DNA of 64,000 nucleotides from Roseibium salinum (lineage in GTDB: Bacteria > Pseudomonadota > Alphaproteobacteria > Rhizobiales > Stappiaceae). Under the pieces are notes generated by a model. The model saw nothing but the letters and a program-made list of their open reading frames with translations. It was not told the origin of the DNA and did not search any database. Within the stretch, counting starts at the first letter, position 1. Each line of letters starts with the position of its first letter. Shown piece after piece: positions 1 to 9,603 of this stretch. The translations under genes were made by a program, and so were the position numbers. The stretch spans positions 3,782,001-3,846,000 of the forward strand of contig NZ_JAPEVI010000003.1 in NCBI RefSeq assembly GCF_026240905.1. The letters are read 5' to 3'.

Positions 1-259
1 GAATGTTCACCCACCATCTGGCTCAGTTCCTTGTTCGATCGCTGCATAAACTAGGCAATCGGCCTGTCAATCGCGAGTCACGAGCCGGTGACCGGCAAGG
101 GGGTGGCCCGGCCTTGCCACGTATGTCGGATCGCGAACAGGACCTTCTAATTCACTGATAGCGATCAGCTTTCTTCATATGCGGTTCTTGACCGTTCGGA
201 AGATCCGATCGGCCGGTACTCCCTGAATTCGCGCAAACGTGATAGCGGCTGACGCCGGC

Positions 260-871
260 TCAGCCGCCATTCGTGACCTTTTGCAGTTCGGGCAGGAAGG
301 TGTCGCGGTAGGAGGCCGGTGCCAGCGGGCCGATGAACTTGTAGCGGATCGTGCCCTCAGGGTCGACGATGTAGGTTTCCGGCACGCCGTAGACGCCCCA
401 TTCGATGGCCGCGCGGCCGGCATCGTCGGCGCCGATGCGATCATAGGGGTTGCCGAGGCTGCCGAGAAAGCGGCGGGCGTTCTCCGGCTTGTCCTTGTAG
501 TTGATGCCAAGCAACTGAATGCCGTCCACCTTCGCCAGCTCTTCCAGAAGCGGATGTTCCTGGCGGCAGGGCACGCACCAGGAGGCGAACACGTTTACCA
601 CCGACACCTTGCCCATCAGGTCCTGCCGCGAGAAGCCGGGGACCTGCACACCGTCCTTCAGCACGCCGTCGACGGGATTGAGGGCGAATTCGGGCGCCGG
701 TTTGTTGATCAGCGCCGAGGGGATCTGCTGGGGATCGCCGCCGAGCGTCAGCTGAAAGGCGAACAGTCCGGCAAGCGCGGCAAAAACCACCAGGGGCAGC
801 AGGACCAGGACCGGAAAGCCGCGCTTCCTGGTCTGCGGCTCGTCGCCGGCGTTTGTCTCAGGAGTGCTCAT
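260..871 (-). CDS. ccmG: Thiol:disulfide interchange protein CcmG/DsbE
   Basis: Membrane-anchored periplasmic thioredoxin-like protein of 203 aa that reduces apocytochrome c haem-binding cysteines in System I cytochrome c maturation. A single N-terminal transmembrane segment (about residues 20-42) is followed by a thioredoxin fold with the active site ASWCVPCRQE near residue 97 and the cis-Pro motif GVPETYIVDPEG typical of CcmG. It is the last gene of the ccmABCDG run, 6 bp after ccmD. CcmE, CcmF and CcmH are not in this window. Family assignment is firm. Confidence 0.95.
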   Translation of the reverse strand: MSTPETNAGDEPQTRKRGFPVLVLLPLVVFAALAGLFAFQLTLGGDPQQIPSALINKPAPEFALNPVDGVLKDGVQVPGFSRQDLMGKVSVVNVFASWCVPCRQEHPLLEELAKVDGIQLLGINYKDKPENARRFLGSLGNPYDRIGADDAGRAAIEWGVYGVPETYIVDPEGTIRYKFIGPLAPASYRDTFLPELQKVTNGG

Positions 872-877
872 CGGGGC

Positions 878-1060
878 TTAGCGACCGTTCCTGTCCGGCC
901 GCGCGCGGGAGATCCCCTGCTCGGCCAGTTCCTTGAGGGCTCTTTCCTGAATGGCCTTGTCGATCCGCACCCAGGCGATGAGGCCGAGCACGGTCAGAAG
1001 ACAAAGCCCGTAGGAGGCGATGATGAAGCCGGCGTGGGGTCCGAGATCCATTGGGTTCAC
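878..1060 (-). CDS. ccmD: Haem exporter protein CcmD
   Basis: Small 60-aa single-span membrane protein, the usual size for CcmD, which helps release holo-CcmE from the CcmABC complex. It starts MNPMDLGPHAGFIIASYG, has one hydrophobic span (about residues 12-30) and a basic, charged cytoplasmic tail. The start ATG overlaps the ccmC stop by 4 bp (ATGA), so the two are translationally coupled. Position between ccmC and ccmG supports the call as much as sequence does. Confidence 0.93.
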   Translation of the reverse strand: MNPMDLGPHAGFIIASYGLCLLTVLGLIAWVRIDKAIQERALKELAEQGISRARPDRNGR

Positions 1061-1824
1061 TCCGCAGGCTGGGCGGTTGCGGTGGCCGATCCGGAATGGG
1101 AGGCGTTTGCCGCCCTCTGGCGCAGGGCACGGATCCGGCGGCGCAGGATTTCATTGCGCATGGCCATCAGATGCAACAAGAAGAACAGCAAGGTGAAGGC
1201 CAGCGCCATGACCAGGAGCGGCCAGAGAATGTCGGGATGAATGGTCGGTCCATCCATCCGGATGACGCTTGCCGGCTGATGCAGCGTGTTCCACCAGTCG
1301 ACCGAAAACTTGATCACCGGCAGGTTGAGAGCGCCGACAAGCGTCAGAACCGCCGCCGCCTTGCCGGCCTTGATGGGGTCTTCCATGGTGCGCCACAGGG
1401 TCATCAGGCCCAGATACATGATCAGCAGCACGAGCACCGATGTCAGTCTGGCGTCCCAGACCCAATAGGTGCCCCACATGGGCTTGCCCCACAGCGAGCC
1501 GGTCACCAGCGCCATGAACGTGAAGGCCGCTCCGATGGGCGCCGCGCTCTTGGCGGAAACATCGGCCAGCGGGTGCTTCCAGACCAGCGTGCCGAGGGAG
1601 GAGACGGCCATGATCGAATAACACATCATGGAAAGCCAGGCGGCGGGCACGTGAATATACATGATCCGCACGGTATCGCCCTGCTGGTAGTCCTCCGGCG
1701 CCACGAAGAAGCTCAGATAGAGCCCGGCCGCGAAAAAGATCACGCACAGGCCCGTCAGCCAGGGCAGGATCACCTGCACCAGCCTCAAGAACCGCGTCGG
1801 ATTTGCATAGTCCCAGATTGCCAT
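1057..1824 (-). CDS. ccmC: Haem ABC transporter permease CcmC
   Basis: 255-aa integral membrane protein with six predicted spans. It holds the WWD-type haem-handling motif (WGTYWVWDARLTSVLVLL, about residues 128-145) and flanking conserved histidines that present haem to CcmE. It lies 132 bp downstream of ccmB on the same strand and overlaps ccmD by 4 bp. Length and motif match CcmC; no anomaly is seen. Confidence 0.95.
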   Translation of the reverse strand: MAIWDYANPTRFLRLVQVILPWLTGLCVIFFAAGLYLSFFVAPEDYQQGDTVRIMYIHVPAAWLSMMCYSIMAVSSLGTLVWKHPLADVSAKSAAPIGAAFTFMALVTGSLWGKPMWGTYWVWDARLTSVLVLLIMYLGLMTLWRTMEDPIKAGKAAAVLTLVGALNLPVIKFSVDWWNTLHQPASVIRMDGPTIHPDILWPLLVMALAFTLLFFLLHLMAMRNEILRRRIRALRQRAANASHSGSATATAQPAE

Positions 1825-1956
1825 ATGCGCCTTTTACTTCAGTCTCCGGCAGCCTTCAATCTATCGAAGGGTCGCAGTCCCGCATTGCGTTCTGTCAAGT
1901 GTGCACAATGTGGGGCGGGGCGCTTCAAATGGCTAGCCCGCATTTCTCACACTACC

Positions 1957-2628
1957 CTAGTCCGCGGCGAAGCGGAGCGCGGCGGCGGAGGCGACCGGCC
2001 CGATGACCGCTGCGATCAGCGACAGGGCGCACAGGATCAGGAACGGCGTCAGGAAAGGCACCGGGTCATGAATGGCGGCATCGGCGGCGCTGACGCCGAA
2101 GATCAGCACCGGAATGGCCAGAGGGATGACCAGCACGGCAAGCAGCAGCCCGCCCCGGCGCAGCGAGACGGTGAGCGAAGCACCAATCGCCCCGATCAGC
2201 GTCAGGGCCGGCGTGCCCACCAGCAGCGTCACGGTGACGGCGCCCATGGCGACGGGATCGAGATTGAGAAAGATTGCCAGCAGCGGCGCTGCAACGACCA
2301 GGGGCAGGCCGGTCGCCACCCAGTGGGCGAGGCACTTGATCAGCACCACCAGTTCCAGCGGCCGTCCGGCCATCAGCATCAGGTCGAGCGTGCCATCGTC
2401 CCGGTCGGCCTGAAACAGCCGGTCGAGCCCGAGCAGCGTGGCGAGCAGAGCACCGATCCACAAGATGGCGGGACCGATACGCGCCAGGAGGTTGAGATCC
2501 GGCCCGACACCGAAGGGAATGACGGTGACAACGGCGAGGAAGAACAGCACGCCGACCATCGCGCTGCCGCCGACGCGCATGGAAAGGCGCAGGTCGCGCT
2601 GGAAAAGCGTGAGCGCCCAAGAACTCAT
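1957..2628 (-). CDS. ccmB: Haem exporter protein CcmB
   Basis: 223-aa six-span membrane subunit of the CcmAB ABC complex that powers release of haem-loaded CcmE. The N-terminus (MSSWALTLFQRDLRLSMRVG) and the segment ILWIGALLATLLGLDRLF followed by DGTLDLMLMAGRPLE are typical of CcmB. Its start overlaps the ccmA stop by 4 bp, indicating coupled translation with the ATPase. Confidence 0.95.
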   Translation of the reverse strand: MSSWALTLFQRDLRLSMRVGGSAMVGVLFFLAVVTVIPFGVGPDLNLLARIGPAILWIGALLATLLGLDRLFQADRDDGTLDLMLMAGRPLELVVLIKCLAHWVATGLPLVVAAPLLAIFLNLDPVAMGAVTVTLLVGTPALTLIGAIGASLTVSLRRGGLLLAVLVIPLAIPVLIFGVSAADAAIHDPVPFLTPFLILCALSLIAAVIGPVASAAALRFAAD

Positions 2629-3341
2629 GAGAGCACCGCGTCCTGCAGCGGCGCTGTCCGGGCCGCCTCCATATGCAGGATCGTGGCCCGGGCGAGCGCT
2701 AGGTCCGTATGCGTCGCCGTGACGATCAGTCCGCCGGCCGCCAGATGCGCGTTCATGAGGTCCAGAAGCTGCCTTTCGGACGTCCTGTCGAGTGCCGAGG
2801 TGGGCTCGTCCATCAGCCAGATCGGCCGGGGCGTGACCAGAAGACGCGACAGCGACAGCCGCCGCTTCTGCCCTGCGGAAAGATAGGCCGCCGGCAGATG
2901 AGCGGTGTGGCCGATGCCGAGGGTCTCAAGGGCGCCGAGCGGCGGCTTCGATGCTGCGGAGAAATCGGGGGTCCGGGCAGGTGCGTTGAAACTTTGCCAG
3001 AATTGCAGGTTCTCCAGCACCGTGAGGGCGGGTTTCACCGCGTCCTGATGGCCAAAGTAATGTGCTTGCTCGAAGACGTGCTTCTCGTCTTCTCCGCCTT
3101 CCAGCCGGATCACGCCTTTCGCGGGGGGAACCAGTCCGGCAAGCGTGCGCAGCAGGGACGACTTGCCGATGCCGTTCGGCCCGGTGACCACCAGCGCGGT
3201 GCCGCTTTCCAGCGAAAAGGACAGATCCTGAAACACCCGGCGTCCGCCGCGGTCGATGGTGAGGTTTTCGGCAATCAGTTTCAGGGCAAGGCTCCCGTGG
3301 ACGTGGACGTCCGCTTTGTTAGTTGGCGCGGCAGTTATCAT
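2625..3341 (-). CDS. ccmA: Haem exporter ATP-binding protein CcmA
   Basis: ABC ATPase of cytochrome c maturation, about 238 aa. Walker A is GPNGIGKSSLLRTLAGL, the signature is LSAGQKRRLSLSRLL and Walker B is IWLMDEPTSALD. The start at 3341 (MITAAPTNK) is my choice; an upstream ATG at 3374 would add eleven residues and a further in-frame start lies near LKLIAENLTIDRG. First gene of the ccm operon. In many Rhizobiales ccmA lies close to acnA; here the MoxR cluster and repeats sit between them. Confidence 0.94.
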   Translation of the reverse strand: MITAAPTNKADVHVHGSLALKLIAENLTIDRGGRRVFQDLSFSLESGTALVVTGPNGIGKSSLLRTLAGLVPPAKGVIRLEGGEDEKHVFEQAHYFGHQDAVKPALTVLENLQFWQSFNAPARTPDFSAASKPPLGALETLGIGHTAHLPAAYLSAGQKRRLSLSRLLVTPRPIWLMDEPTSALDRTSERQLLDLMNAHLAAGGLIVTATHTDLALARATILHMEAARTAPLQDAVLS

Positions 3342-3447
3342 GCAAGGAAAATTCCCTGCCTTAACCTTTGTCAAATGCGTCCACTTTGGGAGAGCCGCTC
3401 GTGCCGGCCCCGAAATCCGGCTCGCAGAAACAATGCCTTGGCCAGCG

Positions 3448-3475
3448 CATCCTGCGTTCTGATGAACGCAGGATG
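3448..3475. terminator. 12-bp perfect stem-loop downstream of the membrane-paralogue gene
   Basis: Stem CATCCTGCGTTC, loop TGAT, then the exact complement. It lies 12 bp beyond the stop of the minus-strand gene ending at 3487 and upstream of ccmA, where transcription from the MoxR/paralogue cluster would need to end. There is no U-tract on the minus strand, so it may act as a 3' stabilising hairpin rather than a strict intrinsic terminator. Confidence 0.5.
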
Positions 3476-3486
3476 TTCTTGTGTGC

Positions 3487-4263
3487 TCAGTCGAAGACCG
3501 ACGCGATCTGGTCGACGCTGACGCCTTCCTTGATCTCGCGCAGCCGTGCGTAGATCAGCGCGATCACGATGCTGACAAAGCCGGCACCGACGGTGGAAAC
3601 CGCTGCGAAGATGATCAGTCCCAGGAAGGTGCCGCCGACGGCAACGATGACCCCCATCAGCAGTCCGGCGACGAGATTGATGACCACGACGCAGAGGATC
3701 CCGAGCAGGAGTGCCCCGGCGATGGGCCAACGGTATTCCTTCGTGAGCGTTGCGCTGCGGCCCATGCCGCCGAAACCGACACGTTCGATGACCACGGCCG
3801 GCGCCATGACGGAGAACACCGCGTAGAGCCACAGGCCGGGAACGATAAACAGGGCAAATCCGAGGCCGACGATGATGCTCACGACAATACTCAGGATCCC
3901 GAGCGGCACCAGGGCGCTCAGCGCCGGGGCGAAATAGCGGCCGATCTGCACCGGCCGGCCGAGCTTGGCATCATAGGCCAGTTGCACCAGAAGGGCGGTG
4001 GCGAAGGAATAGACCACCATGTTCACGATCGCCGAGAGCGCAAAAGCGAAACCGCTGCCCGCGCTGGTGAACTGCGGCTCTTCCACGCCGATTGCGACGT
4101 CAAAGCCAATCAGCGCGCCCGACAGCAGATAGCCGATCAAACTGGGAACGAAGGCGACAGCGACGACCTGAATGAACTTGCTGAAAAGGATCGAAAAACT
4201 GTCGCCAATAAGCGAGCCGACCCCGAGCGCGACTTTGGGCTGACCCATGGTGATGTCAGACAT
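3487..4263 (-). CDS. Multi-pass membrane protein, tandem paralogue B
   Basis: 258-aa protein with about six hydrophobic segments and no catalytic motif I recognise. It shares an N-terminal GVGSLIGDSFSILFSK-type motif, the central block VMAPAVVIERVG followed by LTKEYRWPIAG, and the C-terminal IYARLREIKEGVSVDQ with the neighbour at 4449-5369, so the two are clearly a tandem duplication. The layout resembles YciC-like or glycerophosphodiesterase membrane-domain proteins, but function is unknown. The shared soluble tail may be a conserved interaction site. The start follows a GGAGGAATT ribosome-binding site. Confidence 0.8.
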   Translation of the reverse strand: MSDITMGQPKVALGVGSLIGDSFSILFSKFIQVVAVAFVPSLIGYLLSGALIGFDVAIGVEEPQFTSAGSGFAFALSAIVNMVVYSFATALLVQLAYDAKLGRPVQIGRYFAPALSALVPLGILSIVVSIIVGLGFALFIVPGLWLYAVFSVMAPAVVIERVGFGGMGRSATLTKEYRWPIAGALLLGILCVVVINLVAGLLMGVIVAVGGTFLGLIIFAAVSTVGAGFVSIVIALIYARLREIKEGVSVDQIASVFD

Positions 4264-4448
4264 GCAATTCCTCCATCTTTAAAACTATTTCAAAAGCGCG
4301 GGATGTGTTGTATTTCCCAGTAGTATTTCCAGGTTTGCACGAAATGCTCCGTGAATAGTGACCATAAGTCTTTTTTCCGATGCTCACAAGACGCAAGCAA
4401 GACTTGGAAAACCGGGTCGTTCCATGCCCCCAGGGGCCGGGTGCCCCG

Positions 4449-5369
4449 TCAGTCGAACACGGTCGCGACCTGGTCGACGCTGACGCCCTCCTTGATCTCG
4501 CGCAGCCGGGCGTAGATGAGGGAAGCCGCTATCGCGAGAATGCTCAAGGCGGATGAGGACAGGGCGGCGATAAGGATTCCCGCGATTAATGATGCGCCCA
4601 AGGTTCCGAAGAACCCGATCACAAACACCCCGATGATGAGCATGATCAATGCGATGGCCGCCGTCAGGAAAAATGTTCCCATGATCGGCCAGCGGTAGTC
4701 CCGGGTAAGTGCCGCGCTTCGTGCCAGGGCGCTGTATCCGGCGCGCTCGATAACGACGGCAGGAGCCATGACGGAAAACACCGCCAGGATCCAAAGGGAA
4801 AGAACAATCTGGACCGGTGTGGCGGCAAGGGCAAGAATTCGCGATACGGCGCCGAAGAGCCCCAGCAGGAAGAATAGACCGACAATCAGCGCCCCGACGG
4901 CGAAGCTCAAGATCAGGATCGGCGGCAAGGCGGTGAGGGCGGGGCGCAGATAGCGGCCGATATGGACCCGGCGCCGGAGTTTGGCATCATAGGCCAGTTG
5001 CACAATCAGGGCCGTTGTCACCGAATAGGCGGCAAGTTGCACGATCGCCAGCACAGCGGCGCCGGCGAACATGCTCGCACCGATCGACAGCGGGGCGGAA
5101 AAGTCGAAGTTGGTCGCCATTCCGAGAACAAGGGCGGGGGCTACCTGCCCGAACAGGACCGGGATCAGCCCGATGAGGAGCACGGCGATAATGTGCTTGA
5201 ATAAGATCGAAAAGCTGCCGCCGATAATCGAGCCGACGCCAAGCGGCAGTCTGGGATGACGTTCCGAAGGGGCATACCCGGTTTCGCCGGGCTCGATCGG
5301 GTTGTTCTGAAGCGTGGCGGTTTCCTGATGCTGCAAATGTCTTCTCTCAAATAAAATGATTGGTCTCAA
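4449..5369 (-). CDS. Multi-pass membrane protein, tandem paralogue A
   Basis: 306 aa from the ATG at 5369; a TTG at 5336 preceded by GAGAGAAG is an alternative start. About six hydrophobic segments, with the same conserved blocks as the next gene downstream (GVGSIIGGSFSILFKH near residue 45, VMAPAVVIERAG near residue 215, and the tail REIKEGVSVDQVATVFD). The extra N-terminus of some 40 polar residues is not shared. It lies about 55 bp after the RDD-protein gene on the same strand, so it may belong to the MoxR-cluster transcript. Function unknown. Confidence 0.78.
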   Translation of the reverse strand: MRPIILFERRHLQHQETATLQNNPIEPGETGYAPSERHPRLPLGVGSIIGGSFSILFKHIIAVLLIGLIPVLFGQVAPALVLGMATNFDFSAPLSIGASMFAGAAVLAIVQLAAYSVTTALIVQLAYDAKLRRRVHIGRYLRPALTALPPILILSFAVGALIVGLFFLLGLFGAVSRILALAATPVQIVLSLWILAVFSVMAPAVVIERAGYSALARSAALTRDYRWPIMGTFFLTAAIALIMLIIGVFVIGFFGTLGASLIAGILIAALSSSALSILAIAASLIYARLREIKEGVSVDQVATVFD

Positions 5370-5424
5370 TGACTTTGACTATAGCCAGCGGGGTTCGCCG
5401 CTGCAATCTCTGCGCTGTGCGGGC

Positions 5425-6348
5425 TCACGTCTCCTGATCGGCCTGCGCATAAAACTTGTCCTCGCGCCTGTCGCCGAACAACTGGCGTTGCTCCAGATGC
5501 TTGCGCTGCGCGTTGTAGAACGCCTGCAGGAAGCGCAGGCGATCCGCCGGTGGAATCGGGTCGGCATAGCCGATCTTCTTGCGGATTTTCTCGACGATGA
5601 CCTGGATCGTCTCGTTTCTCTGCCGGGCCGAATTGTCCGATGCAGGCAGGCTCTGCCCGCGCAGCAGGGCTTCCAGTGTCTGCAGCTCGAAGGCACCGTA
5701 ATGGTCGAGCTGGTGCGACAGGAATACGAACTGTTTGCGGTTGGCTCCCAGGACCGGTGCTTCGCTTGCCAGGTCCTTCAGCAGGATCGGCACGGGCAGG
5801 TGGATCACGTGCGTGCCCGCCATCATGTCGCCGAGGCGGCGGCGGTAACGGTCGAAGAACGGCACCAGCAGTCCCATGATGATCCACGCAAGCGCGGCCA
5901 GGGAGGCAAGGGGCGAGGCCGAATCCAGCATGAGGAGGAGCGTGGCGGGCAGGAACACCTCCGCCTCCTTCATCAGGTTGCGCAGCACCAGCGCATGCGC
6001 CGTCAGCGGCCCGCCGTCATGGGAGACGACCTTGATCTTCATCATCCGCTTGCCCAGGGTCTGGCCGTTCCAGACGAGTTCGGCGAGCACGTAATAGGGA
6101 ACGCGGATGAAGAAGAACAGCAGCACGGCGATGGCGAACAGCGTGTTCGGGTCGGTGAGGTCAAGGACCGCCAGCAGGACGATAAGGCAGACCGTCGCGA
6201 TGGTGGTCAGGAGAATGTCGGTGATTTGCGCGGCGAGGCGGACACCTACCCCGGCAATGGGCAGGGTCAGCGCCACGCCTTCCGGCGGCATGAGCGTATC
6301 GGGCGAGGGCCCCGCCCGCCTGCGGTTTTTCCAGCGCCGCAGGATCAT
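5425..6348 (-). CDS. RDD family membrane protein of the MoxR cluster
   Basis: 307 aa from the ATG at 6348, chosen because it overlaps the upstream stop as ATGA. The N-terminal two thirds is an RDD domain with the Arg-Asp pattern VRLAAQITDILLTT and the second block GQTLGKRMMKIKVVSHDGG, with several membrane spans. The C-terminal about 100 residues are soluble, charged and probably helical (ENIRKK-type, ending DKFYAQADQET). RDD proteins commonly accompany MoxR/DUF58/SpoIIM genes; their biochemical role is not established. Confidence 0.88.
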   Translation of the reverse strand: MILRRWKNRRRAGPSPDTLMPPEGVALTLPIAGVGVRLAAQITDILLTTIATVCLIVLLAVLDLTDPNTLFAIAVLLFFFIRVPYYVLAELVWNGQTLGKRMMKIKVVSHDGGPLTAHALVLRNLMKEAEVFLPATLLLMLDSASPLASLAALAWIIMGLLVPFFDRYRRRLGDMMAGTHVIHLPVPILLKDLASEAPVLGANRKQFVFLSHQLDHYGAFELQTLEALLRGQSLPASDNSARQRNETIQVIVEKIRKKIGYADPIPPADRLRFLQAFYNAQRKHLEQRQLFGDRREDKFYAQADQET

Positions 6349-7352
6349 CGCCGCCCCCGTCCGCCGAGCGTGAACCAGGCAAGCCACAGGGCGCCTGCGC
6401 CCCAGCCGATGATGAAGCGCAGGGAACGGTCCTGGACCAGTTGCCGGCCGAAAGCTTCCAGGACGGCGGCGGCAACGAGCATGATCGCCGCCACGATGGC
6501 GAGCTTGACCGCGTCACGACCCGCATGGCGCAGGGCGCCGACCCGCGTTCTATCGCCGGGAAAGAGCACCGCCGTTCCAAGCTTCAGCCCGCCGGCGCAG
6601 GCGACGCAGATCGCCGAAAGCTCGGTCACGCCGTGTATCGACAGCCAGCCGCCGAGATCCAGCCCCAGACCCCGGTCGACGTGGAGTGCGTAGAAGGCGC
6701 CGAGCGACAGGCCGTTGTAGAAGGTCAGCAGGATGGCCGGCGCGCAGGCGAAGACGCCGAGCCCGAAAACGAAGATCGCGATCCGCGTGTTGTGCGAAAA
6801 GAGATAGGACGCGAACGCGCCAAGCCCGTGGCTGCCCGTGTCGTGTCCATAGATCACTTCGCGCAGGGACTCGGTCGTCGCGTCCGGCCCGCGGCCGCCG
6901 GCCAGCTCCGTCGGCATCAGCACGTAGTACCAGTCGCTGTTTTCAAGGTAGAGCAGGTAGCCCGTCAGCACGCCGAGCGCCAGGCACAGGAAACCCAGCA
7001 GGAGAAACGGCCAGGACCGGCGCATGGCCCGCGGTGCGCCATGGGTCAGGAACCGGCTCACCAGTCCGCCGAGCCGCTGCTGCGGGGCATAGACACACAG
7101 ATAGGCGCGGGCGGTCAGGGCCTCCAGATATCCCAGGAGCGCCTTGTCGAGGGAGATTTCCCGGGCGATGGCCAGCGATGTGGTGGCCTGCCGGTAGAGG
7201 GACGCCAGGTCGCGCGCCTGGGCGAAATCCATGCGCTGCAGGCCCCGGCTTTCCGCCAGCAGCACCAGCTGTTCCAGATGCCGCCAGTCCGCCTCCCGCT
7301 CCTTGCGGAACCGCGCGGAGCGCATCAGGTCCTGTCCGTCCACAAGCGCCAT
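6345..7352 (-). CDS. SpoIIM-like (stage II sporulation protein M family) membrane protein
   Basis: 335-aa protein with a soluble helical N-terminus of about 115 residues followed by five or six membrane spans. The motif YNGLSLGAFYALHVDRG and the segment IHGVTELSAICVACAGGLKLG are typical of the SpoIIM/DUF95 family. This organism is not expected to sporulate; in proteobacteria such proteins occur next to MoxR ATPases. It begins 2 bp from the DUF58 stop and couples to the RDD gene by ATGA. Confidence 0.88.
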   Translation of the reverse strand: MALVDGQDLMRSARFRKEREADWRHLEQLVLLAESRGLQRMDFAQARDLASLYRQATTSLAIAREISLDKALLGYLEALTARAYLCVYAPQQRLGGLVSRFLTHGAPRAMRRSWPFLLLGFLCLALGVLTGYLLYLENSDWYYVLMPTELAGGRGPDATTESLREVIYGHDTGSHGLGAFASYLFSHNTRIAIFVFGLGVFACAPAILLTFYNGLSLGAFYALHVDRGLGLDLGGWLSIHGVTELSAICVACAGGLKLGTAVLFPGDRTRVGALRHAGRDAVKLAIVAAIMLVAAAVLEAFGRQLVQDRSLRFIIGWGAGALWLAWFTLGGRGRR

Positions 7353-7353
7353 G

Positions 7354-8652
7354 CTAGATCAGCTCCCTTGCCTTGATTTCAAGATAGGCTGAAATGAGCC
7401 GCGCGGTCACCGCATTCGGTTTGGCATCGACAATCGTGACGCCCATGCGGGTGAGCCGTTCGAGGACCAGTCGCCGTTCGTTGATCGCCTGGTTGGCGGC
7501 GACCAGCGCGGCCGCGCCGTCCAGGTCGCCGGGGGCGGTTTCAACGAGGGTTTCCAGGTCGGGATCGCGGATGGTCACGAAGATCAGCAGGTGGCGCTTG
7601 GCGAGAATGCCGATATTCTCGATCAGCAGTTCGGCGGAGGTCGTGTCCACGAAATCGGTGAAGATGATGATCAGGCTGCGCTTCGGCGTCCGGGCGTTCA
7701 GTTCGGTCAGCGCCAGGGTGTGGTTGGTCTCGCGGCTGACATAGGAGAGTTCCGCCGTCCAGTTGCGCAGCCGCGCAAAGGCGTTGCGGCCGGCGGCCGG
7801 GGCGGCGAAGGTGCGCGGTCGCACGTCATAGGAATAATACCCGACCAGGTCTCCGCCGATGGCCGCCGCCCAGGCGGTGGCGAGCGCCGCCGTGACGGCA
7901 TGGTCGATCTTCGGCAGGCCGCCGATCTCCTCGCGCATCAGGTAGCCGTTGTCGAGCGCGACGATGACGTGGTGATTGCGCTCGGCCCTCAATTCCTTGG
8001 CCACCAGCGAGCGGCGGCGCGCGGAGCGTTTCCAGTCGATGGTCTTGATGTCCATGCCGGGAACGAAGTCGCGCAGCTGCTGAAATTCCGAGCCTTCGCC
8101 AATGGCGCGGTTTTCCTTGACGCCGTAAAGGGTGGAGAGCACCGTCGTGGTGATCTGGCCGGACTGCACGAGCCGGATATTCGGCACCACGCGGAGCTCG
8201 GCTCCCAGAGCGAGGCGCGGCACGAACTCCAGCAGCTTGAGCTGCGACATCCACAAGAGCCACGGGTGCTCGAAGCGCCAGATGCCCCGGCGCACGGCCC
8301 GGCAACGGACCTCGGCCGTGGCGGATCCGCCGGGGCCGGGCTGAAACGGGATTTCGCCGCCGCCGGCCAGTCCGTCCGGCCAGTCGAGCTTCGCCATGAG
8401 GCGGTGCGGCGCACGGTCGATGGTCAGGCGCAAGGTGGCGGTCTCGCCGACGAAGACCTCCGGCGGCGCTTCAAAGGCCACCGCCTTCGGCCGCCCGAAA
8501 GAGAGCGCCAGGTCGATGACGGTCAGCAGGGCAAGAACCGCCCAGGGCAGCCACGCGATATCACGCAGGGCGCCGCCGGCGACGACCGCGATCACCGAGA
8601 TGACAAGCGCACCCGCGCCGAGTGCGAGCAGTCGTTTGGATGGCCGGATCAG
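7354..8652 (-). CDS. DUF58 (vWA-like) protein of the MoxR cluster
   Basis: About 432 aa. Two N-terminal membrane spans precede a DUF58 domain with the conserved block [15 protein letters not shown] then IDWKRSARR, and a vWA-like part with VIVALDNG (MIDAS-like Asp) and [12 protein letters not shown]58 proteins are the usual partners of MoxR ATPases. The start is a problem: no ATG, GTG or TTG lies near the natural N-terminus (LIRPSKRLL), so I place it at a CTG (8652) whose TGA overlaps the repaired moxR stop. An ATG at 8775 gives a non-homologous extension. Confidence 0.85.
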   Translation of the reverse strand: MIRPSKRLLALGAGALVISVIAVVAGGALRDIAWLPWAVLALLTVIDLALSFGRPKAVAFEAPPEVFVGETATLRLTIDRAPHRLMAKLDWPDGLAGGGEIPFQPGPGGSATAEVRCRAVRRGIWRFEHPWLLWMSQLKLLEFVPRLALGAELRVVPNIRLVQSGQITTTVLSTLYGVKENRAIGEGSEFQQLRDFVPGMDIKTIDWKRSARRRSLVAKELRAERNHHVIVALDNGYLMREEIGGLPKIDHAVTAALATAWAAAIGGDLVGYYSYDVRPRTFAAPAAGRNAFARLRNWTAELSYVSRETNHTLALTELNARTPKRSLIIIFTDFVDTTSAELLIENIGILAKRHLLIFVTIRDPDLETLVETAPGDLDGAAALVAANQAINERRLVLERLTRMGVTIVDAKPNAVTARLISAYLEIKARELI

Positions 8653-9603
8653 CGGGGGCCTCGATCTGGTTGAGAATGTTCTCCAGGACCTGCTCGGGAC
8701 TGCGTCCCTCGATCTCTGCCGCCGGGCCCAGCACGATCCGGTGGCGCATCGCCGGGATGAACAACCGCTTGACATCGTCGGGGATCGCGAAGTCCCGCCC
8801 GTTCAGGGCCGCCATCGCCCGCGCCGCGCTAGCAAGCGCGTCGGCGGCGCGGGTGGAGGCGCCGAAAGCGATCTCCGAGCTCTGCCGCGTGGCCCGCACC
8901 AGGCGCAGAACATAGGCCAGAATGTCGTCCTTGAGGATGATGCTGTCGACCAGCTCACGGGTTTCCGCCAGGGCGGCGGCGTCCAGCACCTTGGAGAGTG
9001 CCGCCGTTTCCATGCCGGCTTCCAGCGGTTTGGCGGCATGCTGGCTGAGGATCGCCATTTCGATATCCTCCGGCGGGAAATCGATCACCAGCTTGAACAG
9101 GAACCGGTCGAGCTGCGCCTCGGGCAGAGGATAGGTGCCCTGCTGCTCGATCGGGTTCTGGGTCGCCACCACGAGAAATTCCTTGCCAAGCGCATGGTCG
9201 GTCCCGTCGATGGTGACCATCCGCTCGCTCATGGCCTGCAGGAGGGCCGCCTGGGTCTTGGGCGGCGCCCGGTTGATTTCGTCGGCCAGCAGGACCTGGG
9301 AGAAGACCGGGCCCTTGGTCAGCACGAAGGCGTTGGTGCGGAAGTCGAAGATCGACGTGCCGAGGACGTCGCCGGGCATGAGGTCAGGCGTGAACTGAAT
9401 GCGGCCGAAGTCAAGCTCCAGCGCGGCGGCAAAGCTGCGGGCGAGCAGAGTCTTGGCGGTTCCGGGGGGCCTTCGAGCAGGATGTGGCCGCGCGCGAGCA
9501 GCGCGACCAGCAGCAGTTCGATGACTTCGTCCTGGCCGAGAACGGTGCGCCCGATCTCCGCCCTCAAGGCGTCCGTACGTTCGCGCAGGGCTTCAAGCGT
9601 CAT
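8649..9603 (-). CDS. MoxR family AAA+ ATPase, two apparent frameshifts
   Basis: About 318 aa when repaired. The N-terminus ([18 protein letters not shown]) leads into Walker A, which breaks at the G6 run 9464-9469: as read it gives LLEGPPEPP, while one added C restores [14 protein letters not shown]. The body has Walker [21 protein letters not shown], sensor [20 protein letters not shown] and the arginine-finger block [10 protein letters not shown] second missing base in G5 at 8654-8658 would restore a normal end (IEAPR, stop at 8649). MoxR ATPases act as chaperones that remodel or insert metal in partner vWA proteins. Both breaks look like sequencing errors. Confidence 0.85.

Noticed and set aside
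1051-2886. 611-aa open frame on the plus strand
   Set aside because: It is antisense to ccmB/ccmC, rich in Arg, Gln, His and Gly as expected from a high-GC shadow frame, and has no family motif.
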